Origin: Sphingomonas baiyangensis
GTDB taxonomy: Bacteria > Pseudomonadota > Alphaproteobacteria > Sphingomonadales > Sphingomonadaceae
Reading direction: 5' to 3'
NCBI RefSeq assembly: GCF_005144715.1
Contig: NZ_SWKR01000001.1
Location: 434,001-498,000 of the forward strand
Length of the DNA stretch: 64,000 nt
This document shows, piece by piece, positions 26,307 to 36,936 of this stretch. The notes beneath the pieces were generated by a model. It saw only the letters and a program-made list of their open reading frames with translations. It did not search any database and was not told the origin of the DNA. The position numbers and the translations under genes were made by a program. Position 1 is the stretch's first letter. The number at the start of each line of letters is the position of its first letter.

Positions 26307-27941
26307 ATGGACCGGGGGGCTGAGGCGGCACACGAACAGGCGCTGCGCTGGTGGCAGACGCGGTGTTTCGTCGCGGCGGCAGCGATCGTCGCGGCGGTGC
26401 CGCTGCTGCTGCCCGACGTGCCGCCGCTCGTCGATCTGCCGGGACATCTGGGCCGCTGGCGGGTGCAGCAATCGTCGGGCACCGCGCCGTGGCTTGCCGA
26501 CTGGTACGCCTTCGAATGGCAGCTGATCGGCAATCTGGGCATCGACCTGCTCGTCGTGCTGCTCGAACCCCTGCTGGGACTCGAGCCGGCGGTGAAGCTG
26601 GTGGTGCTGGCGACGCCGGTGCTCACCGCGATCGGCCTGTTGTGGATCGCGCGCGAGGTGCATGGCCGCATCCCGCCCACCGCGCTGTTCGCGCTGCCGA
26701 TCGTCTACAGCTTCCCCTTCCATTTCGGCTTCGTCAACTTCGCGCTGGCGATGGCGCTGGCACTCAACGCCTTCGCGCTGTGGCTACGGCTGGCGCGGCA
26801 GGAGCGGCTGCGGCTGCGCGCCGTACTGTTCGTGCCGATCGGCCTTGTGCTGTGGATATGCCACACCTATGGCTGGGGATTGCTGGGGGTGCTCGCCTTC
26901 TCGGCCGAGCTGATCCGCCAGCATGATCGCGGCCGCGCCTGGCCGCTCGCGGCGTTCCATGCCGGGCTGCACTGCATTCCCCTTGCGCCGCCGGCGCTGT
27001 TGATGGTGGCGTGGCGATCGGGCGGGCATGTGACGGGACAGACCGCCGACTGGTTCAACTGGCGCGCCAAGGTGATGTGGCTGACGATGGTGTTGCGCGA
27101 CCGGTGGGAGATGTTCGACATCGCCTGCGTCGCGGTGCTGTACCTCGTGCTGTTCAAGGGCTTCCGCGATCCGGCGATCGAATATTCGCGCAATCTTGGC
27201 ATCTCGGCGCTGTTCCTGCTGGCGGTGTTCGTGCTGCTGCCGCGCATCGTGTTCGGGTCGGCCTATGCCGACATGCGGCTGGCGCCCTATATGCTGGGCA
27301 TCGCGCTCATCGCGCTGCGCCCGCGCCCCGGCCTCACGCAGCGCGGCGCCGCGACGCTGGCGCTTGCCGGCCTCGCCTTCTTCCTGGTGCGGATCGGCGG
27401 CACCACCGCGAGCTTCTGGCAATATGACCGCACCTACGACCGCGAGCTCGCCGCGCTCGACCGGGTGCCCGTGGGCGCGCGGCTGGTGAGCTTCGTCGGC
27501 GAGACCTGCTACAATGAGTGGATGATGTCGCGGCTCGAACATGCGCCGGGCATGGCGCTGACGCGGCGGCTGGCCTTTTCGAACGATCAATGGTCGATGG
27601 CGGGCGCGCAGCTGCTGACGGTGCGCTATGCGGCGGCGCGCGGCTTCAACCACGACCCCTCGCAGATCGTCACCGACGTGCGCTGCCCGCGCGAATGGTG
27701 GCGGCCGATCGCCGTCAGCCTGGCGACCTTCCCGCGCGAGGCGTTCGACTATGTCTGGATCGTCCAGCCGCCCGCCTATGACAAACGGCTCGAGGCCGGG
27801 ATGACGCCGATCTGGCGCTCGGGCAGCAGCGTCCTGTTCCGCATCGACGAGCCGCGCCGCCCGCCAGAATTGCTGATGCGCGACCTGGGGCCGCTCGGCC
27901 CTGCCTATTTCGAGCGGATCAGGCGGACCCGCCCTTCCTGA
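26307..27941 (+). CDS. Large polytopic membrane protein of unknown function
   Basis: A 544-residue protein with about ten to twelve membrane spans and a soluble C-terminal ~150 residues (VGARLVSFVGETCYNEWMM, FDYVWIVQPP). It begins with a membrane helix followed by PLVDLPGHLGRWR; an Asp/His-containing loop after helix 1 is common in GT-C-type glycosyltransferases. I do not recognise a named family. It is almost certainly co-transcribed with the preceding gene (9-base gap). Its 3' end overlaps the convergent GNAT gene by 23 bases. Surface-glycan assembly is the likeliest role, from context only. Confidence 0.72.
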   Translation: MDRGAEAAHEQALRWWQTRCFVAAAAIVAAVPLLLPDVPPLVDLPGHLGRWRVQQSSGTAPWLADWYAFEWQLIGNLGIDLLVVLLEPLLGLEPAVKLVVLATPVLTAIGLLWIAREVHGRIPPTALFALPIVYSFPFHFGFVNFALAMALALNAFALWLRLARQERLRLRAVLFVPIGLVLWICHTYGWGLLGVLAFSAELIRQHDRGRAWPLAAFHAGLHCIPLAPPALLMVAWRSGGHVTGQTADWFNWRAKVMWLTMVLRDRWEMFDIACVAVLYLVLFKGFRDPAIEYSRNLGISALFLLAVFVLLPRIVFGSAYADMRLAPYMLGIALIALRPRPGLTQRGAATLALAGLAFFLVRIGGTTASFWQYDRTYDRELAALDRVPVGARLVSFVGETCYNEWMMSRLEHAPGMALTRRLAFSNDQWSMAGAQLLTVRYAAARGFNHDPSQIVTDVRCPREWWRPIAVSLATFPREAFDYVWIVQPPAYDKRLEAGMTPIWRSGSSVLFRIDEPRRPPELLMRDLGPLGPAYFERIRRTRPS

Positions 27942-29091
27942 AAGGCGTCATCTCGCCGAGGAACGCCTGCTCGTGCGCCACGGCGGCGCGCTCGCGCACC
28001 AGATAGTCGGCCACCGCGCGGCGGAAGCCCGGATCGGGCAGATAATGCGCCGACCAGGTGGCGACGGGTACATAGCCGCGCGCGAGCTTGTGCTCGCCCT
28101 GCGCGCCGGCTTCGACGCGCGCCAGACGCCGCGCGATCGCCGCGTCGATCGCCTGATAATAGCACAGCTCGAAATGGAGGAAGGGCACGTCCTCGATACA
28201 GCCCCAGTATCGGCCATAGAGCGCATCGTCGCCGATGAGGTTGAGCGCGCCGGCGATCGGCTGGCCGTCACGCTCGGCGAGGATCAGCAGCACGCGGTCG
28301 GCCATCGCCTCGCCGAGCAGCGAGAAGAAGCGGCGCGTGAGATAGGGCTGCCCCCATTTGCGGCTGCCGGTATCCTGGTAGAATATCCAGAAGGCGTCCC
28401 AATGCGCTTCGGTAAGCGCGGCGCCGGTCAGGTGGCGGATCGTCAGGCCTTCGACCGCCGCGGCGCGCTCCTTGCGCAGATTCTTGCGCTTGCGGCTGGC
28501 GAGGCGGCCGAGGAAGTCGTCGAAATCGGCATAGCCGTCATTCGCCCAGTGGAACTGCGTACCCTGCCGCACCAGCCAGCCCGCCGCCTCGAACAGCGGC
28601 AGCTGCTCGGGCGTGACGAAGCTGGCATGGCCCGAGGAGAGGCCGTTCTGGTCGACCACCGCCTCGATCGCGGCGATGAGCGCGGGGGCCATTTCAGGCT
28701 CGCGGAGCAGCAGCCGCGGGCCGGGCACCGGCGTGAAGGGAGCCGCGACCTGTAGCTTGGGGTAGTAGCTGCCGCCCGCGCGCTCCCACGCATCGGCCCA
28801 GGCATGGTCGAACACATATTCGCCCTGGCTGTGCGCCTTGGCATAAGCGGGCGCGATCGCGGCGGGCGCGCCATCGGCACCGTCGATGACAATGGGGAGC
28901 GGCTGCCATCCCGACCGCCCGCCGACCGATCCCGATGCTTCGAGAATCGATAGAAAGGCGTGGCTGAGAAACGGGTTGCCGCCGCCCGCGCATGCATCCC
29001 ACTCGGCGGCGGGAATGGCGGAGACGCTTTCGGCGATGCGGGCAGTGAGCGGGGGCGAATGCACGCCGCCGATGTAGGGCGCGCGCGCCAC
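27919..29091 (-). CDS. GNAT-fold acyltransferase, COG3146 / peptidogalycan (FemAB-like) family
   Basis: A 390-residue protein of the COG3146 family, built from two GNAT-like lobes as in FemAB aminoacyl-transferases. Visible patches are NPFLSHAFLSILEASGSV (~39-56), SYYPKLQVAAPFTPVPGPR (~108-126), RKRKNLRKERAA and HKLARGYVPVATWSAHYLPD near the C-terminus. The family is widespread in alphaproteobacteria and its reaction is not established. It is the last gene of a four-gene run (sseA, metC, mscS, this), starting 9 bases after the mscS stop. Its 3' end overlaps the convergent membrane-protein gene by 23 bases. Confidence 0.87.
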   Translation of the reverse strand: MARAPYIGGVHSPPLTARIAESVSAIPAAEWDACAGGGNPFLSHAFLSILEASGSVGGRSGWQPLPIVIDGADGAPAAIAPAYAKAHSQGEYVFDHAWADAWERAGGSYYPKLQVAAPFTPVPGPRLLLREPEMAPALIAAIEAVVDQNGLSSGHASFVTPEQLPLFEAAGWLVRQGTQFHWANDGYADFDDFLGRLASRKRKNLRKERAAAVEGLTIRHLTGAALTEAHWDAFWIFYQDTGSRKWGQPYLTRRFFSLLGEAMADRVLLILAERDGQPIAGALNLIGDDALYGRYWGCIEDVPFLHFELCYYQAIDAAIARRLARVEAGAQGEHKLARGYVPVATWSAHYLPDPGFRRAVADYLVRERAAVAHEQAFLGEMTPFRKGGSA

Positions 29092-29100
29092 GGGGCAATG

Positions 29101-30393
29101 TCAGGCGGGGCGGTCTGCCGCCGCCTCGGGCCATGCCTTGATCGTCACTTCGCGCTGGGGGAACGGGATTTCGATCTCGTGTTCCTTGAACAGCTTCCAG
29201 ATGCGCATCAGCACGTCGGACTGCATGTTGCCGACGCCGCTTTCGGGATCGTTGATCCAGGCGCGGATCTCGAAATCGACCGAGCTGTCGCCGAAGCCCG
29301 TCAGCCACACCTTGGGCTCGGGCGATGCGAGCACGCGCGGGCTTTCGACGGTAGCGCGCATCATCAGCTCCTGCGCGAGGTCGAGATCGGTCGAATAGGC
29401 GACGCCCACGGGAATGCGGATGCGCACGTTGCGATCGGAGAAGGACCAGTTCTCGACCTCGTTGGTCATCAGATTCTCGTTGGGGATCAGATGCTCCTTG
29501 CCGTCGCGCGTGATGACGCTGACGGCGCGCACGCCGATCTTGTTGACGCGCCCGAAGCTGTCGCCGACGACGATGACGTCGCCGGGCTTGATCGACCGGT
29601 CGAACAACAGGATGATGCCCGCGATCAGGTTGCCGATCGTCTTCTGCATCCCGAAGCCGATCGCGAGGCCGAAGGCGCCGCCGAACACCGCGAAGGTGGT
29701 AAGGTCGATGCCCAGCATGTCGACGCCGATGAAGAAGGCGACGACGATCACGCCGATGCCGGCGAGCTTCTGGAACAGGAGCTTCTGCGTGGCATCGAAG
29801 CCGCGCGCATTGCCGATGGCGTGATTGATGACACGGTTGGCGAGCCGCGCGACGGCGTAGATCACCACCGATGCGATGACGATCGTAACGACCGACAACA
29901 GGCTGACGCGCGTGTCGCCGATATCGACGCCGATACGGTCGAGCACCGTCGTTACCGGCGTGAAGCCGCCGACGGCATAGCTGAACAGCGACACGAACAC
30001 GAAGGCCGCGATTCCCCAGGCGAGCCAGCGCGCGACATTGGCGCCGCGCAGCACCGCCACCGCGGTCATCGCCGCCGCCGCGCTGCCGGCAAGCCCGATC
30101 GGCAGCGTGGCATAGGGGCGCCACGGCCAGCTCGAAAAGAGGAGCGCGAGCAGCAGCGCGGCGCTGGCGTGACGCAATATCTCGCAGATGCGCGCCTGGA
30201 GCGGGCCGTCCTTCAGCCCGGCGCGCCGCCCGAGCAGATCGGCCAGACGCGGGCCGAAGCGGCGCGAGGCGAACCAGCCGATGGCAAGCGCCGCCAGCGT
30301 CAGCGCGCCGGCGACCGCGGCCTCGATCAGCTCACCCTGGCTCGGCACGGCGAAGCCGTTGACCGCGAGCCAGCCGGTGACGGGGCCGATCAT
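29101..30393 (-). CDS. MscS-family mechanosensitive ion channel
   Basis: A 430-residue inner-membrane channel. Several N-terminal helices precede the MscS core: the pore-lining helix with Gly/Ala spacing (TTFAVFGGAFGLAIGFGMQK, ~226-245), the beta domain (FDRSIKPGDVIVVGDSFGRV, then IPNENLMTNEVENWS), and the C-terminal alpha/beta vestibule. MscS proteins open under membrane tension to release solutes on hypo-osmotic shock. Its start overlaps the metC stop (ATGA), so it is translated from the sseA-metC transcript; a functional reason for that link is not obvious. Confidence 0.93.
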   Translation of the reverse strand: MIGPVTGWLAVNGFAVPSQGELIEAAVAGALTLAALAIGWFASRRFGPRLADLLGRRAGLKDGPLQARICEILRHASAALLLALLFSSWPWRPYATLPIGLAGSAAAAMTAVAVLRGANVARWLAWGIAAFVFVSLFSYAVGGFTPVTTVLDRIGVDIGDTRVSLLSVVTIVIASVVIYAVARLANRVINHAIGNARGFDATQKLLFQKLAGIGVIVVAFFIGVDMLGIDLTTFAVFGGAFGLAIGFGMQKTIGNLIAGIILLFDRSIKPGDVIVVGDSFGRVNKIGVRAVSVITRDGKEHLIPNENLMTNEVENWSFSDRNVRIRIPVGVAYSTDLDLAQELMMRATVESPRVLASPEPKVWLTGFGDSSVDFEIRAWINDPESGVGNMQSDVLMRIWKLFKEHEIEIPFPQREVTIKAWPEAAADRPA

Positions 30394-31583
30394 GCCGCCG
30401 CCCGGAAGCGCGCCAGCCCCGCGTCGAGATCGGCGATCAGATCGGCCTCGTCCTCGAGCCCGATCTGGAGCCGCACCACCGGCCCTTCGGCCTCCCAGCG
30501 TGTGACGCTGCGGTGGCGCGTGGGATCGACGGGGAGCGCCAGGCTCTCATAGCCGCCCCAGCTATAGCCGATGCCGAAATGCTGAAGGCCGTCGATCAGC
30601 GCGGCGCGTGCGGCATCGGTGCCGCCCGCCAGCACGAACGAGAACAGCCCCGATCCGCCGGCGAAATCGCGTGCGAACACCTCGTGGCCGGGGCAATCGG
30701 GCAGCGCCGGGTGCAGCACGCGCGCGACCTCGGGGCGCGTGCGCAGCCATTGCGCGACGGCGAGCGCGGCGGCGCCCTGTTCCTTCAGCCGCAGCGCCAT
30801 CGTGCGCAGGCCGCGGCTGCCGAGCCACGCATCGTCGGGGCTGACATATTGGCCGAGCTGATAGGCCGCATCACGCAGCGACGCATAGCGACCCTCGGCC
30901 GCCGTCACCGAGCCGAGCATCACGTCCGAATGGCCGACGACATATTTGGTGCAGGCGAGGATGGTGTAATCGACGCCGCGCGCGATGGCGGGGAACAGCA
31001 GCGGCGTCGCCCAGGTATTGTCGAGCAACGTCACCAGGCCGTGCGCGTTGGCCACGCCGACGATGGCGGGCACGTCCTGCACCTCGAACGTCAGGCTGCC
31101 GGGGCTTTCCATGAAGATCGCGCGCGTCGCAGGACCGATCATCGCGGCGATGTCGGCGCCGATCAGTGGATCGTAGAAGCGCGTGGTGATCCCCATGCGC
31201 GCGAGCAGGCCGCCGGCAAGGCTGCGCGTGGGGTCATAGGCGCTGTCGGGCAGCAGCAGCTCGTCGCCGGGCGAGAGCACCGCGAGCAGCGCGCCGGCGA
31301 TGGCGGCGACGCCCGAGGGATAGAGCATCGTCGCCTCGGCGCCGGGTTCGAGCGCGGTCAGCGCGTCGGCAAGGCTCCACTGCGTCGGCGTACCGCGGCG
31401 GCCGTAGAACAGGCGGTGATGCGTGTCGCGCCCGGCGGCGGCGCGCAGATCGGCGACGCTGTCATAGAGGATCGTCGAGGCGCGCCAGACCGGCGGGTTG
31501 ACGATCCCGCCGGTCCATTCGCTGCGCCGCCCGGCCTGGACGATGCGCGTACGCTCGCCCAGCCGCGGGCGTTCGTCGCTCAC
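30390..31583 (-). CDS. metC: Cystathionine beta-lyase (Cys/Met metabolism PLP enzyme)
   Basis: PLP-dependent cleavage of cystathionine to homocysteine, pyruvate and ammonia. The 397-residue product has TMLYPSGVAAI, the PLP lysine in ILACTKYVVGHSDVMLG and the C-terminal VRLQIGLED signature that favours beta-lyases of the MetC type. I set the start at GTG 31583, because it overlaps the sseA stop in a GTGA junction and the product then begins SDERPRLGERTRIVQAGR, as in related enzymes; a longer frame from 31625 would run into sseA. It is translationally coupled both ways, to sseA upstream and the mscS gene downstream. Confidence 0.93.
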   Translation of the reverse strand: MSDERPRLGERTRIVQAGRRSEWTGGIVNPPVWRASTILYDSVADLRAAAGRDTHHRLFYGRRGTPTQWSLADALTALEPGAEATMLYPSGVAAIAGALLAVLSPGDELLLPDSAYDPTRSLAGGLLARMGITTRFYDPLIGADIAAMIGPATRAIFMESPGSLTFEVQDVPAIVGVANAHGLVTLLDNTWATPLLFPAIARGVDYTILACTKYVVGHSDVMLGSVTAAEGRYASLRDAAYQLGQYVSPDDAWLGSRGLRTMALRLKEQGAAALAVAQWLRTRPEVARVLHPALPDCPGHEVFARDFAGGSGLFSFVLAGGTDAARAALIDGLQHFGIGYSWGGYESLALPVDPTRHRSVTRWEAEGPVVRLQIGLEDEADLIADLDAGLARFRAAA

Positions 31584-32416
31584 GCCGGGCCCATCGCCTT
31601 CGGCGTCGAGCGATCGGCACCCCATTCGGACCAGCTGCCGTCGTAGAGCGCGGCCTTGTTGCCGATGCGCGAGAGCCCGAAGGCGAGCACCGCGGCGGTC
31701 ACGCCCGATCCACAGGTCGTGACGACGGGCTTTTCGGGATCGATGCCCGCCGCCTCGAACTCGGCGCGGATGGCGTCTTCGGACTTGTAGGTGCCGTCGT
31801 CGTTGAACAGCCGGCCGATCGGCAGGTTGCGGCTGCCGGGGATGTGGCCGGCATGCGTCGACGGGCGCGGATCGGGCTCCTCGCCGGTGAAGCGCGCTTC
31901 GCTGCGCGCATCGACCACCTGTTCGGCACCGCTTTCGACATTGGCCTTCATCGCATCGATGTCACGCACGTCCTTGCGGTCTTCCCAGACGGTGAAGTGG
32001 CGGTGGCGCAGCGTCTCCTTGCCACTGGCGGTGTCGCGCCCCTCGGCCTGCCATTTGGCGAAGCCGCCATCGAGGATCGCGACGTCGTGCGCGCCGAAGG
32101 TCTTGAGCATGAACCAGGCGCGCGCGGCGGTTTTGTAGGGCGAATTGTCGTAGAGCACGATGCGGCTGCCGTCGCCCAGGCCCAGCGATTGCATGCGGCT
32201 GGCGAACTTCTCGGCCGGCGGCAGCATCATCGGCAGATCGGTGGAGGTATCACGCAGCTCGCCGAGATCCATGAACACCGCGCCGGGGATATGCGCCTTC
32301 TCATAGTCGCCCGCCGGATCGCCGTCGCCGGGCATCACCCAAGTCGCGTCGACCACGCGCAGGTCGCTGGCGCCGAGTTCGTTGGCAAGCCATTCGGTCG
32401 AAACGAGCGAGTCCAT
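31580..32416 (-). CDS. sseA: 3-mercaptopyruvate sulfurtransferase
   Basis: Transfers sulfur from 3-mercaptopyruvate to thiols or cyanide. The 278-residue product has two rhodanese domains. The N-terminal one carries the CDC25-like VVDATW and the inactive-site region; the C-terminal one has catalytic Cys235 in CGSGVTA, the loop that distinguishes mercaptopyruvate from thiosulfate sulfurtransferases. ATG 32416 has a strong GGGAGGA six bases upstream. It leads the run sseA-metC-mscS-GNAT, and the pairing with metC fits sulfur amino acid breakdown. Confidence 0.95.
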   Translation of the reverse strand: MDSLVSTEWLANELGASDLRVVDATWVMPGDGDPAGDYEKAHIPGAVFMDLGELRDTSTDLPMMLPPAEKFASRMQSLGLGDGSRIVLYDNSPYKTAARAWFMLKTFGAHDVAILDGGFAKWQAEGRDTASGKETLRHRHFTVWEDRKDVRDIDAMKANVESGAEQVVDARSEARFTGEEPDPRPSTHAGHIPGSRNLPIGRLFNDDGTYKSEDAIRAEFEAAGIDPEKPVVTTCGSGVTAAVLAFGLSRIGNKAALYDGSWSEWGADRSTPKAMGPA

Positions 32417-32480
32417 GCGGTATCCTCCCTTGGTGTTCGGCACAGGATTAGTGCCTGATGCGCGGCGTGCAACCGCGCGT

Positions 32481-34004
<1,524 letters not shown>

Positions 34005-34048
34005 CGTGCCGCTTCCATGCCGGCCCCTGCCTTCCTACATCCGCGCGC

Positions 34049-34495
34049 ATGACGCCCAAGCACCTCGGCCAGACCAGCGCGTTCCCCGCATCGCCAGACG
34101 AAGCGGTGCTCGACTATGTTCCCAACCCGCGCCCCGGGGCTTTATACTGTGTGCGCTTCGCGGCGCCCGAGTTCACCTCGCTCTGCCCCGTCACCGCGCA
34201 GCCCGATTTCGCGCATCTGGTGATCGACTATGCGCCGGCGGCGACGATCGTCGAATCGAAGTCGCTCAAGCTGTTCCTCGGCAGCTTCCGCAACCATGCC
34301 GCATTCCACGAGGACTGCACCGTCGGCATCGGCCAGCGGCTGTTCGACGAGATGGCGCCGCAATGGCTGCGGATCGGCGGCTACTGGTATCCGCGCGGCG
34401 GCATCCCCATCGATATATTCTGGCAATCGGGTGCGCCGCCCGCCGGGCTGTGGCTGCCCGATCAGGGCGTGGCGGGCTATCGCGGGCGCGGTTGA
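34049..34495 (+). CDS. queF: NADPH-dependent 7-cyano-7-deazaguanine (preQ0) reductase
   Basis: Reduces the nitrile of preQ0 to the amine preQ1 in queuosine synthesis. The 148-residue length is that of the short, unimodular QueF. The catalytic Cys46 and Asp53 lie in [10 protein letters not shown], and the NADPH/QueF signature [15 protein letters not shown] and the His/Glu pair in HED follow. It stands alone in its local context. The next gene begins 133 bases downstream after two palindromes. Confidence 0.96.
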   Translation: MTPKHLGQTSAFPASPDEAVLDYVPNPRPGALYCVRFAAPEFTSLCPVTAQPDFAHLVIDYAPAATIVESKSLKLFLGSFRNHAAFHEDCTVGIGQRLFDEMAPQWLRIGGYWYPRGGIPIDIFWQSGAPPAGLWLPDQGVAGYRGRG

Positions 34496-34529
34496 TCGCG
34501 AATCCTGCCGCAACTGCGGCACGACTCAT

Positions 34530-34553
34530 GTTGCAATGCACAATCATTGCAAC
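34530..34553. promoter_or_regulatory. Perfect 9-bp inverted repeat ahead of the GT4-GH130 pair (candidate operator)
   Basis: GTTGCAATG, six-base spacer CACAAT, CATTGCAAC, centred about 87 bases before the ATG at 34629. A second dyad, TGCCGCA-AC-TGCGGCA, lies at 34506-34521 just after the queF stop. There is no T-run, so an operator is more likely than a terminator. The cognate regulator is not in the window. Confidence 0.6.
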
Positions 34554-34628
34554 CATATTGCGCAGACGACGTTCAGGAGGATCGTAAGCGGCTGGTATCC
34601 GGCCATTTGCATTTGCGAAAGGAAAGCC

Positions 34629-36905
34629 ATGTCGGCAAGCCTCAAGGCGGCTGCGCGTATCGATCATGTCGCGCTCATCGGCAATTTCCTGCCGCGCAAA
34701 TGCGGCCTCGCGACCTTCACGACGCATACCTACGAGGCGATGGTCGACCGGTTCGGCGACCTCATCGTCGACGTCTATGCGATGGACGATCATCCGGGCC
34801 GTTACGCCTATCCGCCCGAAGTCACGCGCGCGATCCCGCAGCACGAACTCGGCGCCTATATCGACGCCGGCCGCGCGATCGAGACGTCGGGCGCCAAGGC
34901 GATCTGGGTGCAGCACGAATACGGCATCTATGGCGGTGCGGCGGGCGACCATCTGCTGGCGCTGCTCGACCGCACGTCGCTGCCCGTCATCGTCACGCTG
35001 CACACGATCCTCGAAGCGCCGAGCGCCGACGAGCGCCGCGTGATGGAGGCACTGCTGCGCCGTGCGTCGCGCGTCATCGTCATGGCCGATCTCGGCCGCG
35101 ACATCCTGCGCCGCGTCTATGGCGCCAGCCCGCGCATGATCGCGATGATCCCGCACGGCGTGCCCGATCGCGCGATGCTCGATCCCGATGCGCTCAAGCC
35201 GCGCTTCGGCTGGGAGGGCCGCAAGGTGCTGTTCACCTTCGGGCTGCTCGCGCCGAACAAGGGCATCGAGACGGTGATCGAGGCGATGCCAGCGATCCGT
35301 GCCGCAGCACCCGATGCGCTATATGTCGTGCTCGGCGCGACGCACCCCAATCTGGTGGCGCATGAGGGCGAGGCCTATCGCGAGCGGCTGGTCGCGCTTG
35401 CCGAACGGCTGGGGGTCGCCGAGCATGTGCGCTTCATCGATGCGTTCATCGAGGAACCCGAGCTTCTCGAATATCTCCAGGCTGCCGACGTTTATGTGAC
35501 GCCGTATCTCAATCCGGCGCAGATCACTTCGGGCACGCTTTCCTATGCGGTGGGCATGGGCAAGCCGGTGGTCTCGACGCCGTATGTGCATGCAACCGAA
35601 ATCCTTGCCGACGGGCACGGCGTGCTCGTCGACTTCGGCGACGTAGCGGCGACCGCCGATGCCGTGTCCACGCTGCTGACCGACGATGCGCGTCGTCAGG
35701 CGATCGCGGCGCGCGCCTATGCGCGCGGGCGCACGATGCTGTGGACGCGATCGGCCGAAGCGGCGATGGAAGCGCTCGATGCCGCGGTCGCAGCCCAGCC
35801 CGCGCGCCTGGCGGGCGTGACGCCCGGACAGACGCCGCTGGTGCCCGACCTCACCGCCGTCGAGCGGATGAGCGACGCGACGGGGATGCTCCAGCATTCG
35901 ATCTATTCGATTCCCGATCGCCGCCACGGCTATTGCATCGACGACAATGCCCGCGCGCTGATCCTGATGTGCCGCATCGATCCGCTCGCCGCCGATCTTC
36001 GCGACAAGTGGACGAGCGTCTATGCCAGCTTCGTCCAGTTCGCGTGGAACGACGAGCAGCGGCGGTTCCGCAACTTCATGAACTTCGACCGCAGCTGGTG
36101 CGAGGACGCCGGCTCCGAGGATTCGAACGGCCGTGCGCTGTGGGCGCTGGGCGTCTGCGCGAGCGAGGCGCGCGAGCAGAAGCACCGCGACTGGGCGGCG
36201 ATGATGTTCGACCGCACCGCGAGCCTCGCCTTTGAGCTCGGCAGCCCGCGTGCGCAGGCCTTCGCCATGCTGGGCGCCGCGGCGATGCGCGAGGCGCATC
36301 CGGGTCACGCCCTCGCCACCGACATCCTGACGCGCTTCGGCGAGCAGCTGATCGCGCTGTGCGACGCCGCGCGGCGGCCCGAGTGGAAATGGTTCGAGAT
36401 CGTGCTCGCCTACGACAATGCACGCTTGCCCGAGGCGCTGATCCGCGCGGGCCATGCGCTTGGGCGCGCCGACTTCATCGCCTGCGGCATCGAGACGCTC
36501 GACTGGATCGTCGCGCGCCAGACCTCGCCCGCCGGGCGCTTCCGCGCCGTCGGCACCGAGAGCTTCGGGCGCAAATTTGCCGATCCGATGCCGTTCGACC
36601 AGCAGCCGCTCGAGGCGCAGGCGACGGTCGATGCGTGCGCGGCGGCGTATCTGGCGACGGGCGATGCGCGCTGGCGCGACGAGGCGATGCGCGCCTATCG
36701 CTGGTATCTGGGCGCCAACGATCTTGGCCTGCCGCTTGCCACTGCGCAGGATGGCGGATGCTATGACGGGCTGCATCCCTCGGGAGTGAACCGCAATCAG
36801 GGTGCCGAGTCGATTTTGGCGCTGCAACTCGCCAATTGCGCCATTTCTGCCCTTTCAAACGCGGCGCCGTTGGGGAAAGAAGCTCCCGATATCGTAGCAG
36901 CCTGA
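34629..36905 (+). CDS. GT4 glycosyltransferase fused to a C-terminal helical glycan-processing-like domain
   Basis: A 758-residue cytosolic protein. Residues ~10-400 form a GT-B glycosyltransferase of family 4, with the N-terminal Gly-rich start FLPRKCGLATFT, acceptor-side WVQHEYGIYGG, nucleotide-side FTFGLLAPNKGIETVI and the E-x7-E region around ITSGTLSYAVGMGKPVVSTPYVHATEIL. Residues ~420-750 look like an all-alpha (alpha/alpha)6-type domain (GYCIDDNARALILM, GRALWALG, DNARLPEALIRAGHALG). The ATG at 34629 follows GAAAGGAAAGCC. A GH130 gene follows 31 bases later. Such pairs suggest synthesis and turnover of a mannose-containing oligosaccharide; this is inference. Confidence 0.88.
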   Translation: MSASLKAAARIDHVALIGNFLPRKCGLATFTTHTYEAMVDRFGDLIVDVYAMDDHPGRYAYPPEVTRAIPQHELGAYIDAGRAIETSGAKAIWVQHEYGIYGGAAGDHLLALLDRTSLPVIVTLHTILEAPSADERRVMEALLRRASRVIVMADLGRDILRRVYGASPRMIAMIPHGVPDRAMLDPDALKPRFGWEGRKVLFTFGLLAPNKGIETVIEAMPAIRAAAPDALYVVLGATHPNLVAHEGEAYRERLVALAERLGVAEHVRFIDAFIEEPELLEYLQAADVYVTPYLNPAQITSGTLSYAVGMGKPVVSTPYVHATEILADGHGVLVDFGDVAATADAVSTLLTDDARRQAIAARAYARGRTMLWTRSAEAAMEALDAAVAAQPARLAGVTPGQTPLVPDLTAVERMSDATGMLQHSIYSIPDRRHGYCIDDNARALILMCRIDPLAADLRDKWTSVYASFVQFAWNDEQRRFRNFMNFDRSWCEDAGSEDSNGRALWALGVCASEAREQKHRDWAAMMFDRTASLAFELGSPRAQAFAMLGAAAMREAHPGHALATDILTRFGEQLIALCDAARRPEWKWFEIVLAYDNARLPEALIRAGHALGRADFIACGIETLDWIVARQTSPAGRFRAVGTESFGRKFADPMPFDQQPLEAQATVDACAAAYLATGDARWRDEAMRAYRWYLGANDLGLPLATAQDGGCYDGLHPSGVNRNQGAESILALQLANCAISALSNAAPLGKEAPDIVAA

Positions 36906-36936
36906 TACAGACGGGCTGCGCCAAGGGGACGCGCAC

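Noticed and set aside
34496..34628. preQ1 or other riboswitch near queF
   Set aside because: The palindromic region is downstream of queF, and no aptamer-like core was seen ahead of queF, yhhQ, metC or argG.
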